From positions 62,001 to 126,000 of the forward strand of contig NZ_JARZHH010000025.1 of assembly GCF_029946515.1 (NCBI RefSeq): a stretch of DNA of 64,000 nt, read 5' to 3'. The notes under the pieces are model-generated. The model saw nothing but the letters and a program-made list of their open reading frames with translations. It had not been told where the DNA came from and made no database searches. The stretch comes from Polyangium sp. 6x1. Its GTDB lineage: Bacteria > Myxococcota_A > Polyangia > Polyangiales > Polyangiaceae. A program made the position numbers and the translations under genes. Positions 6,914-16,226 of the stretch are shown in pieces. Position 1 is the first letter of the stretch, and each line of letters begins with the position of its first letter.

Positions 6914-8326
6914 ATGGAGGCTCTTTTCGATCCGTCGCTCAGCAGCGGGGTGCGCGCGCTCCTCGCCCTCTGCCTCTTGATCGCCCTCGGCTTCGAGTTC
7001 GTGAACGGCTTTCACGACACCGCCAACGCGGTCGCGACGGTCATCTACACGAACAGCCTGAAGCCCCACGTCGCCGTCGTCCTCTCCGGCATCTGCAACT
7101 TCGTCGGCGTCTTCGCGGGCGGCATCGCGGTCGCCATGGGCATCATGAAGCTCTTGCCCGTGGAGCTGCTCGTCTCGAGCGGCGTGGGCGCGGGGCTCGC
7201 GATGGTGCTCGCCCTCTTGCTCGCGGCGATCTCGTGGAACCTCGGCACCTGGTACCTCGGCCTGCCCGCGTCGAGCTCCCACACCCTCATCGGCGCGATC
7301 CTCGGCGTCGGCATCGCCAACTCGCTCCTGCCTGGCCACAAGTTCGGCGACGGCGTGAGCTGGAGCAAGGCCGCGGACATCGGCATCGCGCTGCTCGTCT
7401 CGCCGCTCTTCGGCTTCAGCCTCGCGGCGCTGCTCGTCGTGCTGATCAAGCGCTACACGACGAACAAGACGCTGCTCGAGCCGCCGCCGAAGGACGCGCC
7501 GCCGCCGCGCGGGACGCGCGCCCTGCTCGTCTCGACCTGCGCGGCCGTGAGCTTCGCCCACGGCTCGAACGACGGCCAGAAGGGCGTGGGCCTCGTGATG
7601 CTCATCCTGATCGGCCTGGTCCCGGCCGGCTTCGCGATCAACATGGACGCGAGCCCCGCGGAGCTCGAGCGCACGCTGAAGGCGGCCGACAACGTCGCCG
7701 CGCTGGTGCGCGACCACCACGATCAGCACTCCAAGGTCGAGGCCGAGAAGACGATCGTGCGCCTCGACGAGCTCCACAAGTTCCTCGAGGGCCGCAAGTC
7801 CGCGGCCGAGATCCCGCGCGAAGACCGCTTCAAGTTCCGGCAGGACCTCCTGCTCGCGGACAAGTCCATCGACACCATGCAGAAGGGCGGCCACCTCGGC
7901 CTCACGCCCGAGGAGTCGAAGAAGCTCGCGGAGGAGCGCAAGGCCCTGCGTGCGCTCACGGAGTACGCGCCGAACTGGGTCCTCGTGGCGATCGCGCTCG
8001 CGCTCGGCATCGGCACGATGGTCGGCTGGAAGCGCATCGTCGTGACGGTCGGCGAGAAGATCGGCAAGAGCCACCTCACGTACGCGCAGGGCGCCTCGGC
8101 GGAGATCGTCGCGGCGAGCACGATCGGCGTCTCGGCCTGGCTCGGCTTGCCGGTGAGCACGACGCACGTGCTCTCCTCGGGCATCGCCGGCACGATGGTG
8201 GCGCAGCGCTCGGGCCTGCAGGGCTCGACGGTCCGCAACATCGGCCTCGCGTGGGTGCTCACCCTGCCCGCGTCGATGACGCTCTCCGCGCTATTTTTCC
8301 TGCTCTTCCGCGCGATCTTCAGCTGA
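6914..8326 (+). CDS. pit: Inorganic phosphate transporter, PiT family
   Basis: The 470-residue membrane protein carries the two diagnostic PiT repeats: GFEFVNGFHDTANAVAT near residue 30 and VSFAHGSNDGQKGVGLVML near residue 215, each with the family's GANDVANA-like core. A PASSSHTL motif at about 118 and a matching LPVSTTHVLSSG near 415 are also present. About ten membrane segments flank a soluble charged loop (roughly residues 255-355). PiT proteins move phosphate, often as a metal-phosphate complex, with protons or sodium. It appears to stand alone behind a Pho-box-like site, with no PhoU-type gene next to it. The ATG at 6914 gives a normal N-terminus. Confidence 0.93.
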   Translation: MEALFDPSLSSGVRALLALCLLIALGFEFVNGFHDTANAVATVIYTNSLKPHVAVVLSGICNFVGVFAGGIAVAMGIMKLLPVELLVSSGVGAGLAMVLALLLAAISWNLGTWYLGLPASSSHTLIGAILGVGIANSLLPGHKFGDGVSWSKAADIGIALLVSPLFGFSLAALLVVLIKRYTTNKTLLEPPPKDAPPPRGTRALLVSTCAAVSFAHGSNDGQKGVGLVMLILIGLVPAGFAINMDASPAELERTLKAADNVAALVRDHHDQHSKVEAEKTIVRLDELHKFLEGRKSAAEIPREDRFKFRQDLLLADKSIDTMQKGGHLGLTPEESKKLAEERKALRALTEYAPNWVLVAIALALGIGTMVGWKRIVVTVGEKIGKSHLTYAQGASAEIVAASTIGVSAWLGLPVSTTHVLSSGIAGTMVAQRSGLQGSTVRNIGLAWVLTLPASMTLSALFFLLFRAIFS

Positions 8327-8389
8327 CGGGCACACGCGGCCCCCGAGGCTTCTCGGCCAGGGCTGCCTTCGATATCCTGCGCCTCGCCC

Positions 8390-9946
8390 ATGCGCACCTT
8401 CAGCACCGAGGGTCCTTGTGATCCCGCGCGCCACTACCATCTGCCCGCGGCGCCGCGGCTCGCGGAGGGCCTCGGCCTCGTCGACGAAGGCGCGTATTTC
8501 CTGGTGCGAGCGCCGCGGCGCACGGGCAAGACCACGAGCCTCCGCGCCCTCGCGGCCGAGCTCCTCGCGTCGGGTCGGTATGCCGCGCTCGTGGCCTCCG
8601 CCGAGGTCGGCGAGCCCCTCGGGGACGACCTCGCCCGCGCGGAGGAATCCCTGCTCGCCTCGATCCGCCTCTCCGCGGAGCACGATTTGCCGCCCGAGCT
8701 TCGGCCGCCGCCGTTCCCTGCCTCGGCGGAAGGGACGCGGATCTGGGCGGCGCTCTCGGCCTGGGCGCGGGTTTGTCCGCGCCCGCTCGTCCTCCTCTTC
8801 GACGGCGCGGACACGCTGCACGGCGCCGCGCTCCGGACGGTCCTGCGCCAGCTCGAGATCGGTTTTCCGCGACGCCCTGCGGCCTTCCCGTGGTCCGTCG
8901 TCCTCGCTGGCCAGCACGACCTGCGGCTCGAACCTTTTGCGGCCGCGGGCGACGCGCCGGTTCGTCCGGGCCTCACGGGCCCTTTCGAGGTTGCCCTGTC
9001 GCCCGAATCGCTTCGTCGCTTCTCCGAGGACGAGGTTCGCGCGCTTTACGCGCAGCACACCCACGAGACGGGCCAGACCTTCGACGAGGCCGCGATCCGG
9101 GCCGCGTGGGAGGCGACGGCCGGTCATCCCTTCCTCGTGCAGGCGCTCGGCCGCGAGCTCGTGACGATCGTCCCGCGCGCCGAATCCATTTCCGAGGCGC
9201 ACGTCCACGCGGCCGTCCATCACCTCGTCGATCGCCGCGTGACCCCGATCGACGCCCTCGCTGCGCGCCTCGCCGAGCCACGCGTCCGCCGCGTCGTCGA
9301 GCCGCTCCTCGCGGGCACGGCGCTCGTGGCGCGGGCCCACGACGACGACATTCGCCACGCACGTGACCTCGGCCTGCTCGCCGAGGACGACCCTGCGCGT
9401 ATCGAGGGCGGCATCCATCGCGCGCTCGTCCCCCGCCTGCTCGCATCGGGCATCGGGCGCGCCGTCGCGGACGACCCCGCGCGGTTTTACAAGACAGACG
9501 GCGCCCTCGACGTCGAGGTGCTCCTCCATGCTTTCGCGGTGTTTTACAGGACGCACGCTCGCCATCTCGTCGCGGACGCCGCGTACGAGGCGGTCGCGCC
9601 CGAGCTCGTCTTCCTGGGTTGGCTCTTCCGCATGGTCGAGCGCCGCGGCTGGGTCGACGTTCACTGGGGCGGCTCGCACGGCCGGATCGACGTGACGCTG
9701 CGCGTGCCGCTCCAGAGCGGGGGTGAGCAGCACGAGGCGTTCGTCCTCTCGTCACGGCGCAAAGGAGAGCCGGGCGCCAAGGCGCGCGCGGTGGGCTTCC
9801 TGGAGGACGTGCTCGACGCGGAGGATCTCGCGAGCGGCACGGTCGTGCTCTTCGATCGCCGGGTCAAACGAGCCGCGGGAGAGCGCGTGAAGCTCAAGCA
9901 GACGACGACGGCGAAGGGCCGGGCCGCGCGGATGCTCCGGGCCTAG
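8390..9946 (+). CDS. AAA-like ATPase with a possible PD-(D/E)XK nuclease C-terminal domain
   Basis: The protein has 518 residues. Its first half is a STAND/AAA_35-like ATPase: the P-loop APRRTGKTTSL lies at about 42-52, a Walker B LVLLFDGAD near 140, and a sensor-like VVLAGQHDL near 175. A winged-helix-like middle follows. The C-terminal 130 residues contain GRIDVTLRVP followed by HEAFVLSSRRKG, a layout resembling the D...(D/E)xK core of PD-(D/E)XK nucleases seen in related ATPases (PDDEXK_9 type). Such proteins are common, poorly characterised and often linked to mobile elements. It precedes a Rpn-like gene in the same direction by 95 bases. The nuclease assignment is inference from spacing and motif. 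Confidence 0.7.
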   Translation: MRTFSTEGPCDPARHYHLPAAPRLAEGLGLVDEGAYFLVRAPRRTGKTTSLRALAAELLASGRYAALVASAEVGEPLGDDLARAEESLLASIRLSAEHDLPPELRPPPFPASAEGTRIWAALSAWARVCPRPLVLLFDGADTLHGAALRTVLRQLEIGFPRRPAAFPWSVVLAGQHDLRLEPFAAAGDAPVRPGLTGPFEVALSPESLRRFSEDEVRALYAQHTHETGQTFDEAAIRAAWEATAGHPFLVQALGRELVTIVPRAESISEAHVHAAVHHLVDRRVTPIDALAARLAEPRVRRVVEPLLAGTALVARAHDDDIRHARDLGLLAEDDPARIEGGIHRALVPRLLASGIGRAVADDPARFYKTDGALDVEVLLHAFAVFYRTHARHLVADAAYEAVAPELVFLGWLFRMVERRGWVDVHWGGSHGRIDVTLRVPLQSGGEQHEAFVLSSRRKGEPGAKARAVGFLEDVLDAEDLASGTVVLFDRRVKRAAGERVKLKQTTTAKGRAARMLRA

Positions 9947-10041
9947 AACTTTCGCCCCGCCAAACGAAATTCTACCGAGACGAATCCTGGCCGGGGCACA
10001 TCCATTTGACGAAATCCCCGTCGCGTGGGACGGTGGCCGGG

Positions 10042-10959
10042 GTGCAGACGCGTTACGACCAGGCCTGCAAGCAGCTCCTCCGCGCGGCGCTCGCGCCCCT
10101 CGGGGCATTCACGCCCGAGGTCGAGGTGAGCCCCGATCCTCAGCGCGTCGATGGCTGGTTCGTCCCCGATCCGACGCGCTCCTCTTCCGTCGGCGCGAGC
10201 CTCCTTGGCCGGATGAGCCGCGCGGCGTGCACCTTCGAGGTCTTCTCGGATACCCCCGACGACACCGAGATCGTCTCGTGCGTTCGCAAGCAGCTCAATT
10301 TGAGGCATGTGCTCCTCGGACGCGCGTCGCCCCCGCCCTTGCCTCATCTATGGGTCCTCTCCTCCGGGCGTCCCACGAAGGGCCTGCGCGCGCTCGCGGC
10401 GCGCAGCAAGCGGGCCTGGCCGCGCGGCGTTTATGGCATCGCGCCCGGGCTCCATACGTCGGTCGTCGCCGTGAGCGAGCTCCCCGAGGACCGGTCGACC
10501 CTGCTTCTCCGGCTCATGGGACGCGGACGAACCCTTCGGCGGGCCATCGGGGAGCTCAAAACACTCGGGGCGGACGACTTCGAGCGATGCATCGCGCTGC
10601 CGATCCTGATACGCTACCGTATCGAAGCCGCGACGGCCCCTGTCACCCCCACGGACGAGGAGTTGCTGATGAACACGCAAGAAATCATGGACATGTGGGA
10701 GCGCCAGGCCAAGGAGCAGGGTCGCCAGGAAGGACGCCAGGAGGGACGCCAGGAAGGACGCCAGGAGGGACGCCAGGAAGGCGCCCAGGAAGGCCTCCTC
10801 CGCGGGCAACGTCGCACCATGCTCCAGCTCCTGCGCCTTCGCTTCGGCGAGTTGCCTCCGGCGGTCGTTGCTCGTATCGAGGCTGCGGATTCGGCCGCCC
10901 TCGATCAATGGACGGCGCGGGTCCTCGCGGCGAAGACGCCCGAGGAGGTCGTGGCGTAG
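10042..10959 (+). CDS. Rpn/DUF4351-type putative nuclease-like protein
   Basis: The product starts VQTRYDQACKQLLRAALAP, which resembles the opening of Rpn-family (recombination-promoting nuclease, PD-(D/E)XK-like) proteins. It ends with a DUF4351-like block (LLRLRFGELPPAVVARIEAA...W), the usual C-terminal partner. The canonical catalytic D...QxK residues are not clear: the region around DGWFVPD and CTFEVFSD may be the core but lacks an obvious lysine. A hydrophilic QEGR repeat (six units, 10723-10794) joins the two halves. GTG 10042 is preferred over TTG 10006 because family members begin close to the RYDQ motif. It may work with the upstream ATPase. Confidence 0.6.
   Translation: MQTRYDQACKQLLRAALAPLGAFTPEVEVSPDPQRVDGWFVPDPTRSSSVGASLLGRMSRAACTFEVFSDTPDDTEIVSCVRKQLNLRHVLLGRASPPPLPHLWVLSSGRPTKGLRALAARSKRAWPRGVYGIAPGLHTSVVAVSELPEDRSTLLLRLMGRGRTLRRAIGELKTLGADDFERCIALPILIRYRIEAATAPVTPTDEELLMNTQEIMDMWERQAKEQGRQEGRQEGRQEGRQEGRQEGAQEGLLRGQRRTMLQLLRLRFGELPPAVVARIEAADSAALDQWTARVLAAKTPEEVVA
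10723..10794 (+). repeat. 12-bp in-frame repeat encoding QEGR units
   Basis: Six 12-base units run from 10723 to 10794, alternating CGCCAGGAAGGA and CGCCAGGAGGGA, so the higher-order period is 24 bases; the last two units have drifted. The repeat lies inside the Rpn-like gene and encodes a charged linker. It is a likely site of slipped-strand length change without frameshift. Confidence 0.9.
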
Positions 10960-10965
10960 CTCCGA

Positions 10966-11292
10966 TCAGGACTCGGTCGGCGTCAGATCCGCCACACGGT
11001 GGATCGTCCAGCGCTCCGTGCCGTCCACGATCACCGCGGCGAGCTGCTTCTGGTATTCCGCGTGGTACGGCACCGCGGCCATATCTCGCCACGCCGCTTC
11101 GAGATCGTCCACGTTATCGATCGGCACTTCGAGCTCGACCAGCGACTCGGGCCCGCCGATGCTGCCGGAGAGGACACGCAGCGACCGCCAGCCGATGCGT
11201 TGTGCCACGTCGACGTACCACTTCCGCAGCACCCTCAGACACTCGTCCCTGCGGCCGAACCGGGCCGTGAACTGCCAACGTGCAACGTACAT
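10966..11292 (-). CDS. Small hypothetical protein, ferredoxin-like (dimeric alpha-beta barrel) pattern
   Basis: This 108-residue protein begins MYVARWQFTARFGRRDECL and alternates strands and helices (VARWQFTARFG, LRKWYVDVAQRIG, RVLSGSIGG, LVELEVPIDNVDDLEAAW). That resembles the dimeric alpha-beta barrel fold of NIPSNAP and monooxygenase-like proteins. No catalytic residues can be assigned. GGGAG precedes the ATG at 11292. It ends only 7 bases from the convergent Rpn-like gene. Confidence 0.6.
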   Translation of the reverse strand: MYVARWQFTARFGRRDECLRVLRKWYVDVAQRIGWRSLRVLSGSIGGPESLVELEVPIDNVDDLEAAWRDMAAVPYHAEYQKQLAAVIVDGTERWTIHRVADLTPTES

Positions 11293-11461
11293 GATCCGGG
11301 CTCCCTTCTGGCGCGATCGTCCGCCCCCCCGCAGGCGCCCGCGTGCGCGCGGCGCGCGGAGAGGCCCGGGTCGCGGGGCCCCTCGGACCTCGCGCACCCC
11401 CGTGAGCCCGGCATCATAATCCCCGACGCGCACTCCGGGATCCAAAAACGTTCGAGCGAAA

Positions 11462-11480
11462 CGTGACACGTCGCGTCACG
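11462..11480. promoter_or_regulatory. Inverted repeat between the ligase and the small gene
   Basis: CGTGAC at 11462-11467 and GTCACG at 11475-11480 form a 6-bp dyad with a 7-base spacer. It lies just past the ligase stop at 11486 and 170 bases upstream of the small downstream gene. It could be a weak terminator or an operator; there is no T-tract. Confidence 0.35.
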
Positions 11481-11485
11481 GATCA

Positions 11486-13315
11486 TCATCGAATCACGAT
11501 CACGCCCGGCTCGCCGTCGCGGTAGAGCGCCTCGACCAGGCGCGAGCGGCGCGTGAGGACCGCGCGCTGGTTGATGTACCCCTTGTCGGTGATCTCGCCG
11601 GCGTCGATGCTCGGCGGCTCGACCAGGAACATCACGCGCGCGATTCGCGTGCTGCTCCCGGGGTGCGCCTCGTTGTACGCGCGGAGGCCCGCCGTGAGGC
11701 ATGAAAGGACCTCCGGACGCAGCACGAGGGATTCGAGCGGCTCGCCTTCGTTTGCCGCCGGGCAGAGCGAACGGCACCCGACGAGGCTCGGAAAGACGAG
11801 CAGCCCGATCTCGTCCCGATCGTGCCCCGCCACCACCGCGTCCTGGATCACGGGCGCTGCCGCGGCGATGGCCGTGATCCGCACCTGACCCACGTGCACC
11901 CACGTCGCGCTCGTCAGCTTGAAATCCTCGGCCACGCGGCCATCGAAGACGACCCCTTTCGCGGGATCGGCCAGATCCGCGAGCTTGCCGGCGTCGCCGA
12001 TCTTGTAAAACCCTTCCTCGTCGAAGGCCTCACGCGTGAGATCCTCGCGACCGAAATAGCCGGGCGTCACGTTCGGCCCGCGCACGCGCATCTCCAGCTT
12101 GCTGCCGTTCGGCACCATCTTGAGCTCGCATCCGGGCGCGGGCAGGCCGATCACGCCCGCGCGATCGATCTGGAAATGCACCGTGGTCACCATCGGCGCG
12201 GTCTCCGTCGAGCCCCACGCCGAGACCATCGTGACGCGCTCGCCGCGCGCCCTTCGGCTCACGTCTTCGAGCCGCTTCCACGTGCTCTGTGGCAGCGCGG
12301 CGGCGGCATAAAACAGCAGATCGAGCTCCCGAAAGAAATGGTCGCGCAGGCCGGCGTCGTTCTCGAGGTGCGGCAGGATCGCGTCGAACCCGCGCGGCAC
12401 GTTGAAATAGAGCGTGGGCGCGACCTCGCGCAGGTTTCGCACGGTCTTCTCGACGAGCTCGAGCATCGGGCGGCCCTCGTCGATGAAGAGCGTGCCGCCG
12501 TGGAACAGCACCATGTTGAAGTTGTGGTTGCCCCCGAACGTGTGGCTCCACGGCAGCCAATCGACGACGACCGGCGGCCTTTTTCGCAGGAAAGGCCAGA
12601 CCTCCACGATCGCTTGCTGGTTCGAGCAGAGCATGCGGTGCGTGTTGAGCACGCCCTTCGGCTCGCCCGTGGATCCCGAGGTGAACAGGATCTTCGCGAC
12701 CGTGTCGGGACCGACCTTTTCCATCGCGCGGCCCGCCCGCTCGCCCGGCAGTTCGCGGCAAAGATCGTCGAAACGTGTCGCCGACGAGCTGCCCTCGGTC
12801 ACCACGACCTCCGCGCCTCCGAGGTCGAGCGCCCCGAGCGCCCTGCCAAACCGGCCCTCGTCCCGCGCATAAACGAGGCCCGGCTTCACGAGGCCGAGGA
12901 TGTACCTGAGCTTCTCGAAATCACGCGAGAGCAGCGCATACGCCGGCGACACCGGGCACACGGGGACCCCCACGAGCATCGCCCCGAGCGCGAGCAGCGC
13001 GTGGTCGATGCCATTCTCGCTCAGGATCACGATCGGGCGCGCGGCCGACAGATCCCGCCGCGCGAGCGCCTCGCCGATCGAAGCCACGACCGCCGCGGCA
13101 TCGCCGTACGTCACCCGACGCACGCCCCCGGATGCCTCCCGTTCGGCGAGAAAAACCCGATCGGGCGCGCGATCCGCCCAGGCGTAGAGCAGCTCGCCGA
13201 GGTGCCGCGGATAGGCCGGCAGCGGCCTCGGCGAGCGCAGGATCATGCCTCCGCCCGGCAGGTTCGTCACGACGACCTCCGGCGGCGCGAATTCGAGGCG
13301 GACGGCCTTGTTCAT
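11486..13315 (-). CDS. AMP-dependent acyl-CoA ligase, feruloyl-CoA synthase-like
   Basis: The 609-residue protein has adenylate-forming enzyme motifs in order: ILFTSGSTGEPKGVL (A3, P-loop-like), VSAWGSTETAPMVT (A5), FYKIGDAG and VFDGRVAEDFKL (A7-A8). The N-terminal ILRSPRPLPAYPRHLGELL and the DWLPWSHTFGGNHNFNM block are typical of feruloyl-CoA synthases, which activate hydroxycinnamic acids with ATP and CoA. The A10-type lysine may be the one in EITDKGYINQRAV near the end. The start is ATG 13315, 11 bases after the acyl-CoA dehydrogenase stop, so the two are co-transcribed. The exact acid substrate cannot be read from the sequence. Confidence 0.88.
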   Translation of the reverse strand: MNKAVRLEFAPPEVVVTNLPGGGMILRSPRPLPAYPRHLGELLYAWADRAPDRVFLAEREASGGVRRVTYGDAAAVVASIGEALARRDLSAARPIVILSENGIDHALLALGAMLVGVPVCPVSPAYALLSRDFEKLRYILGLVKPGLVYARDEGRFGRALGALDLGGAEVVVTEGSSSATRFDDLCRELPGERAGRAMEKVGPDTVAKILFTSGSTGEPKGVLNTHRMLCSNQQAIVEVWPFLRKRPPVVVDWLPWSHTFGGNHNFNMVLFHGGTLFIDEGRPMLELVEKTVRNLREVAPTLYFNVPRGFDAILPHLENDAGLRDHFFRELDLLFYAAAALPQSTWKRLEDVSRRARGERVTMVSAWGSTETAPMVTTVHFQIDRAGVIGLPAPGCELKMVPNGSKLEMRVRGPNVTPGYFGREDLTREAFDEEGFYKIGDAGKLADLADPAKGVVFDGRVAEDFKLTSATWVHVGQVRITAIAAAAPVIQDAVVAGHDRDEIGLLVFPSLVGCRSLCPAANEGEPLESLVLRPEVLSCLTAGLRAYNEAHPGSSTRIARVMFLVEPPSIDAGEITDKGYINQRAVLTRRSRLVEALYRDGEPGVIVIR

Positions 13316-13326
13316 GACGAACCTCG

Positions 13327-15021
13327 TCAGATCGCGATATCGTTGGCGAGCGCCGCGGCGAGCGCGCGATCCTCCTCGTCCCGCACGAGGTCCACCCCGC
13401 GCGTGAGGAATCGCAGCGCCGCCGCCCGCGGGCGGCCGTCGTTCTGGTGCACGAGCGCGTGCGACGCGTGCCCCACGAGCAGCGCGAGCTCGTACGCGCG
13501 GCCGAGCGTCAACGCGAACCGCCGCGCGCCCGCCTCGACGCCGAGCGCGTCTTTCTGGAACGTCGCGGCGAGCCACCGCGCCGCGTGCGTCGCCGCGGCC
13601 ACCGCCGCCTCCCCTGCCCGCCGGAGCGCGTCGTCCGGCGCCGCCGACACGAGCGATCGAATGTCGGCGAGCAGATCCTCGAGCGGCGCCTCCTTTTGCA
13701 GAGCGCGCAGCGTGTCGAGCGAGAGCACGTTCGTCGTGCCCTCCCAGATCGGCAGGACCTGCGCGTCGCGATAGATACGCGGAATCCCCGTGTCCTCGAC
13801 GTACCCGGCGCCGCCGAAGCATTCGAGCACCTCGCTCAGCACGGTGACCGCCTGCTTGCCCGTCGTGAGCTTCGCGAGCGGCGTCACGAGGCGCAGAAGG
13901 CGCGCCTCCGACTCCGTGATCACGCCCGCCTCCTCGCGCCCGAGCAGCTCGACGGCGCGGAACGCGAGGTGAAAGGCCCCCTCGGCCTCGGCCGCGAGGT
14001 CGGCGAGCGTGTCGACGTGCAATGGTTTGTCCGAGAGCGACGCGCCGAACTGCACGCGTCGACGCGCATAATCCCGGGCGAGCGCGAGGCCGCGCCGCAT
14101 GCCCGCCGCCGCGCAGACGGCGTTCCACGTGCGCGTCACGTTCAGCATCGGCGTGATGTTGCGAATCCCGTCCGCGAGCCCCTTCACCGGCACGGCCAGC
14201 GCGCCCTCGAGCGAAAGCTCCGCCGTCGGCACCTTCCGGGTCCCGAGTTTGTCCTTCAGGCGATTGACCTGGATCCCGTTCATTCGCCCGTCCGGCCCGA
14301 AGACCTCCACGTAAAACAGCGCGAGCCCGCGGCCGCCGGGCGGGTTCCCCTCCGGCCGGCCCAGCGTCAGCGCCATTTGCGACGTCGTCGCCGACGTGAA
14401 CCATTTCGTCCCGTAGAGCCGATAATTCCCCTCCGCGTCCTTCCGCGCCTCCGTCTCGGAGAGCCCGACGTCGCTGCCGCCGGTCCGCTCGGTCATCCAT
14501 TGCCCGCTCGTCCACGCGAGCGCCGGATCGCGGTTCGTCAGGCGCGCGAACGCCCTCGCCGCGAAATCGTTCTCGTCCCGCACGTCGCGGTGCGAGAGCA
14601 GCGTCTTGGCGGCGCCGTCGGTCATCGCGAGCGGACAGGTGTACACGTCGGTCGAGGCATCGAAGAGATAGACCAGGGCAAACTGGTGCACGCGCGAGAC
14701 CGCGCCGCTGCGTTTTTCATAGGCCGTCGCGACCACGCCCTTTTCGGCGGCGATCCGCGCCGCCCGCTTCCAGACCGGCGTCACTTCGATCTGATCGACA
14801 CGATGGCCCCACGCGTCCCACTGCGTCAGCTTGGGCTCGTTCAGACGGTCTTCGAGCTGGAGCCGGTAGAGCTCGCCGCCGGCGAGCTCGCCCATCTCGC
14901 GGAGACCGGGCTCGGCCTCACGGAGGACGTCGGGCGGGCACACACGCTGGAGGTACGAGCGGAGGACCCGGTCGTCGTCGTACTGGTTGCCGATCGCAGG
15001 GGGGGCTTGGTAGAAGGCCAT
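13327..15021 (-). CDS. Acyl-CoA dehydrogenase, AidB-like
   Basis: The 564-residue flavoprotein begins MAFYQAPPAIGNQYDDDRVL, an N-terminal extension found in AidB-like members. It carries QWMTERTGGSDVG (FAD contact) near 170, a GTKWFTSATTSQMAL block, the LKDKLGTRKVPTAEL region, and the C-terminal ECFGGAGYVEDTGIPRIYRD and LPIWEGTTNVLSLD motifs that contain or neighbour the catalytic base. These enzymes oxidise acyl-CoA thioesters, and AidB itself is linked to alkylation response. Operon position before a feruloyl-CoA synthase-like ligase argues for catabolism of an aromatic or branched acid. The start is ATG 15021, divergent from a lipoprotein gene 62 bases away. Confidence 0.9.
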   Translation of the reverse strand: MAFYQAPPAIGNQYDDDRVLRSYLQRVCPPDVLREAEPGLREMGELAGGELYRLQLEDRLNEPKLTQWDAWGHRVDQIEVTPVWKRAARIAAEKGVVATAYEKRSGAVSRVHQFALVYLFDASTDVYTCPLAMTDGAAKTLLSHRDVRDENDFAARAFARLTNRDPALAWTSGQWMTERTGGSDVGLSETEARKDAEGNYRLYGTKWFTSATTSQMALTLGRPEGNPPGGRGLALFYVEVFGPDGRMNGIQVNRLKDKLGTRKVPTAELSLEGALAVPVKGLADGIRNITPMLNVTRTWNAVCAAAGMRRGLALARDYARRRVQFGASLSDKPLHVDTLADLAAEAEGAFHLAFRAVELLGREEAGVITESEARLLRLVTPLAKLTTGKQAVTVLSEVLECFGGAGYVEDTGIPRIYRDAQVLPIWEGTTNVLSLDTLRALQKEAPLEDLLADIRSLVSAAPDDALRRAGEAAVAAATHAARWLAATFQKDALGVEAGARRFALTLGRAYELALLVGHASHALVHQNDGRPRAAALRFLTRGVDLVRDEEDRALAAALANDIAI

Positions 15022-15083
15022 CGCGCGGGAGTATACGCAAAATCGGCTTCCCGCGTGACGCAGAATCGACTAGGGACGCCGCC

Positions 15084-16226
15084 ATGCACCAAGGCCGGTT
15101 CTCGCTCGCTCTCGTTATCTCGATCGCCGCGCTCGCCGCGGGTTGCGGCGCTTCCACGCCCCCGCCCGCCTCTGCCGACGCCGCCAAGGCGGCCCCGAAA
15201 TCCGAGACGCCCGCGCCCGAGGGCGAAGCGACGGCCGAAGCGCCGCCCTCCGAGGAGGGCGAAGGCGAGGCCGAGCCCCCGGAGCCGAGCTTTGCGGAGC
15301 TGCGCAAGGCCGCGATGGCCTGCGCTGCCGAGGAGGACGGCTCGCTCGACAACTGCGAAGCCTTCGACCAATGGATCGACGCGGAGCAAGCGTTCGAGAA
15401 TGGCAAGGCGAACCCGGAGCTCCTGAAGATGCTCGGGAGCCAGGATGCCAAGGAGCGACGCGTCGCGGCCGAGAAGCTCATCCAGACGCTGAACGAAGAG
15501 ACCACCGACGCCGCGAAGGCGGACGCCGTGCTCAACGCGGCCGAAAAGGAGCGCGACGAGAACCTCGCCAAGCTGTTCGGGCGGTTCGTCGGCGGCCTGC
15601 CCCTCGTCAAGGTGGGCAAGATCGATCGGGCGATCACGATCGCCAAGGCGCACCCGGTCTCCGATTACACGGAAGCGTTCCTGTTCGCGGTGGCCTCCGA
15701 CAATCGTGACCCCAAGGTCGTGGCCTACGCGATCGAGGCCAGCAAACACACGTCCAGCTCGCTGCGCAGCCTCGCGCTGCATACCCTCGGCGAGCTCGCC
15801 CCGCACTTTCCCGCTGAAACCTGCAAGGTCCTCAACGGCCTCCGCGCCGACAAGGACAATTTCGTGAAGAACCGCGCGGCCGAGAGGCTCGCCGCGGTCG
15901 ACGCGTGCGCGTCCTTCACGGACAAGCTCCTCGCCGACCTCGCCGCCGTCGACGTGAAGAAAGACGTCAACCAGGATCTCGGAATCGCGCTGCAAAAGAT
16001 CTGCAAGCGGAGCGATCTCACGCCCGCCCAGCGCAGCGCGGGGAGCAAGGCCGCTCGTCGCATCACGGAGGCCCCCGCCGTCCACACGAACACGCGGTAT
16101 TACACGATGGCGGCCGTCATCGGCTGCGATCCCAAGGACGGCATGGCCTACGTCGCCAAATACAAGAACGACAAGGACAAGACGATCGCCGGCCGCGCGG
16201 CCGAGCTGACGAACAAGGGCTACTGA
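15084..16226 (+). CDS. Lipoprotein with HEAT-like helical repeats
   Basis: The N-terminus has a lipoprotein signal (SLALVISIAALAAGCG, Cys about residue 22), then a Pro/Ala/Glu-rich linker to about residue 70. The remaining 300 residues are helix pairs resembling HEAT repeats, for example LKMLGSQDAKERRVAAEKL and LRADKDNFVKNRAAERLAAV. Such repeats form a solenoid for protein contacts on the periplasmic face. No enzyme motif is present. Its 3' end overlaps the convergent Nudix gene by 7 bases. Confidence 0.8.
   Translation: MHQGRFSLALVISIAALAAGCGASTPPPASADAAKAAPKSETPAPEGEATAEAPPSEEGEGEAEPPEPSFAELRKAAMACAAEEDGSLDNCEAFDQWIDAEQAFENGKANPELLKMLGSQDAKERRVAAEKLIQTLNEETTDAAKADAVLNAAEKERDENLAKLFGRFVGGLPLVKVGKIDRAITIAKAHPVSDYTEAFLFAVASDNRDPKVVAYAIEASKHTSSSLRSLALHTLGELAPHFPAETCKVLNGLRADKDNFVKNRAAERLAAVDACASFTDKLLADLAAVDVKKDVNQDLGIALQKICKRSDLTPAQRSAGSKAARRITEAPAVHTNTRYYTMAAVIGCDPKDGMAYVAKYKNDKDKTIAGRAAELTNKGY

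Noticed and set aside
10966-11469. Longer start for the small alpha-beta protein (167 residues)
   Set aside because: The added 59 residues are Arg/Gly-rich and cross an inverted repeat; ATG 11292 has a purine-rich site.
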